Made by a program: the position numbers and the translations under genes. A DNA stretch of 6,585 nt from Oscillospiraceae bacterium (GTDB lineage Bacteria; Bacillota; Clostridia; Oscillospirales; Oscillospiraceae), in contig JAFTGG010000177.1 in the NCBI GenBank assembly GCA_017458025.1, positions 1-6,585 on the forward strand, written 5' to 3'. The notes beneath the pieces are model-generated. The model saw only the letters and a list, made by a program, of their open reading frames with translations. It had not been told where the DNA came from and made no database searches. Below, piece after piece: positions 6,386 through 6,585 of this stretch; the stretch's first letter is position 1; each line of letters starts with the position of its first letter.

Positions 6386-6451
6386 GATATTCATTTAAAA
6401 GTAGACAAAGTCTACTTTTAATAGCGCCGTCAGGCGCGTTGAATATCGTAT
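6381..6451. repeat. Three-way-junction inverted-repeat element (structured DNA or ncRNA candidate)
   Basis: An outer stem pairs ATAC-T-GATATTCA (6381-6393) with TGAATATC-GTAT (6440-6451): 12 pairs with only T6385 bulged. Inside it are two hairpins. The first is a perfect 12-bp stem, TTAAAAGTAGAC (6395-6406) with GTCTACTTTTAA (6410-6421), loop AAA. The second is GCGCC (6424-6428) with GGCGC (6433-6437), loop GTCA. Only 1, 2 and 2 unpaired bases join the three helices, so the fold is compact. An alternative pairing, GCGCGT (6434-6439) with ACGCGC (6455-6460), competes with the outer stem and second hairpin. No protein frame is credible here. The fold would work on either strand, and the function is unknown. 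Confidence 0.6.
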
Positions 6452-6458
6452 GAGACGC

Positions 6459-6481
6459 GCCGGTGTGCGAAGCACAGCGGC
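6459..6481. repeat. Hairpin with GAA loop
   Basis: GCCG (6459-6462) and TGTGC (6464-6468) pair with GCACA (6472-6476) and CGGC (6478-6481), giving nine pairs, one G-G mismatch and a GAA triloop. It lies 7 nt after the three-way-junction element and abuts the next hairpin. Confidence 0.55.
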
Positions 6482-6511
6482 TGCAATTAAAACATCCTGT
6501 TTTAATTGCAG
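6481..6511. repeat. Perfect 14-bp inverted repeat
   Basis: CTGCAATTAAAACA (6481-6494) is the exact reverse complement of TGTTTTAATTGCAG (6498-6511), around a TCC loop. No T-run follows on either strand, so it does not read as a terminator. Its AT-rich stem contrasts with the GC-rich hairpins beside it. Confidence 0.8.
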
Positions 6512-6524
6512 AATAGTATGAAAA

Positions 6525-6540
6525 ATGCCGCCGGCGGCAT
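6525..6540. repeat. Perfect 16-bp palindrome ATGCCGCCGGCGGCAT
   Basis: The 16 bases are self-complementary and are preceded by AAAA, which reads as a short T-run on the minus strand and could make it a weak leftward terminator. It could also be a dimeric-protein site or one more arm of the palindrome cluster. From 6541 to the window end only a weak TTGC/GCAA repeat (6545-6556) and a 6-bp GAGCTC palindrome are seen; no gene is supported there. Confidence 0.6.
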
Positions 6541-6585
6541 ACACTTGCTGACGCAACGGACACCTCATGCGAGCTCATATAAAAA

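Noticed and set aside
6438..6556. Integron attC-like site (GTTGAAT matches GTTRRRY)
   Set aside because: No matching RYYYAAC partner is placed to complete an attC fold, and no integrase or cassette pattern is seen; the 7-base match is likely chance.
5880..6578. Minus-strand open frame through the flagellin 3' end and the palindrome cluster
   Set aside because: It crosses a strong terminator and the hairpins, and shadows the flagellin C-terminal arm. Its first part is rich in Cys, Ser and His with no family resemblance.
6354..6585. CRISPR array
   Set aside because: The hairpins all differ in sequence, and there is no regularly spaced direct repeat.

Overview
The window is GC-rich, and the AT-rich stretches are confined to promoters and to the far right end. 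The gene content points to an anaerobic Firmicute of the class Clostridia, probably Oscillospirales-like. The reasons are an XRE-type regulator with an 'ISKWERG' recognition helix, an MnmA with the NPC-x-x-C-N active-site motif common in Firmicutes, a DUF2461 protein, a GapA with strongly C-ending codons, and a compact flagellin. This placement is an inference from protein style, not a database result.

Left half, minus strand. Positions 1-248 hold the N-terminal part of an XRE-family regulator that runs off the window, with its own well-formed promoter (268-297). Positions 356-2247 hold a likely two-gene operon. A promoter in the gapA-divergent intergenic region (2307-2335) drives a soluble histidine-kinase-like ATPase, followed 11 nt later by mnmA (tRNA 2-thiouridylase). 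The operon closes with a hairpin-plus-T5 terminator (320-342). The kinase has a complete ATP-binding domain, but its DHp helix has glutamine where the phosphorylated histidine should be. The divergent intergenic region also carries a perfect TGTCGAA and a near-match CGTCGAA 20 bp apart, resembling paired Spo0A boxes over the kinase promoter.

Centre, plus strand. gapA (2454-3473) has a near-consensus promoter and ends in two consecutive hairpins, the second being a strong intrinsic terminator. The promoter of the next transcription unit begins inside that terminator. The unit consists of a DUF2461 protein and a RlmI-type 23S rRNA methyltransferase, which overlap by ATGA and are therefore probably translationally coupled.

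Right end, plus strand. A 242-residue flagellin made of little more than the conserved D0/D1 arms sits alone, without other motility genes in view. It has a sigma-A-type promoter rather than a flagellar sigma promoter, and a possible nine-codon leader ORF overlaps its start. It ends in a long perfect terminator. The last ~230 bases have no gene but are packed with inverted repeats: a 12+1 nt outer stem enclosing two hairpins (a three-way junction), then a 9-bp hairpin, a perfect 14-bp hairpin and a perfect 16-bp palindrome. This is the least explained part of the window and looks like a structured RNA or a dispersed palindromic element.
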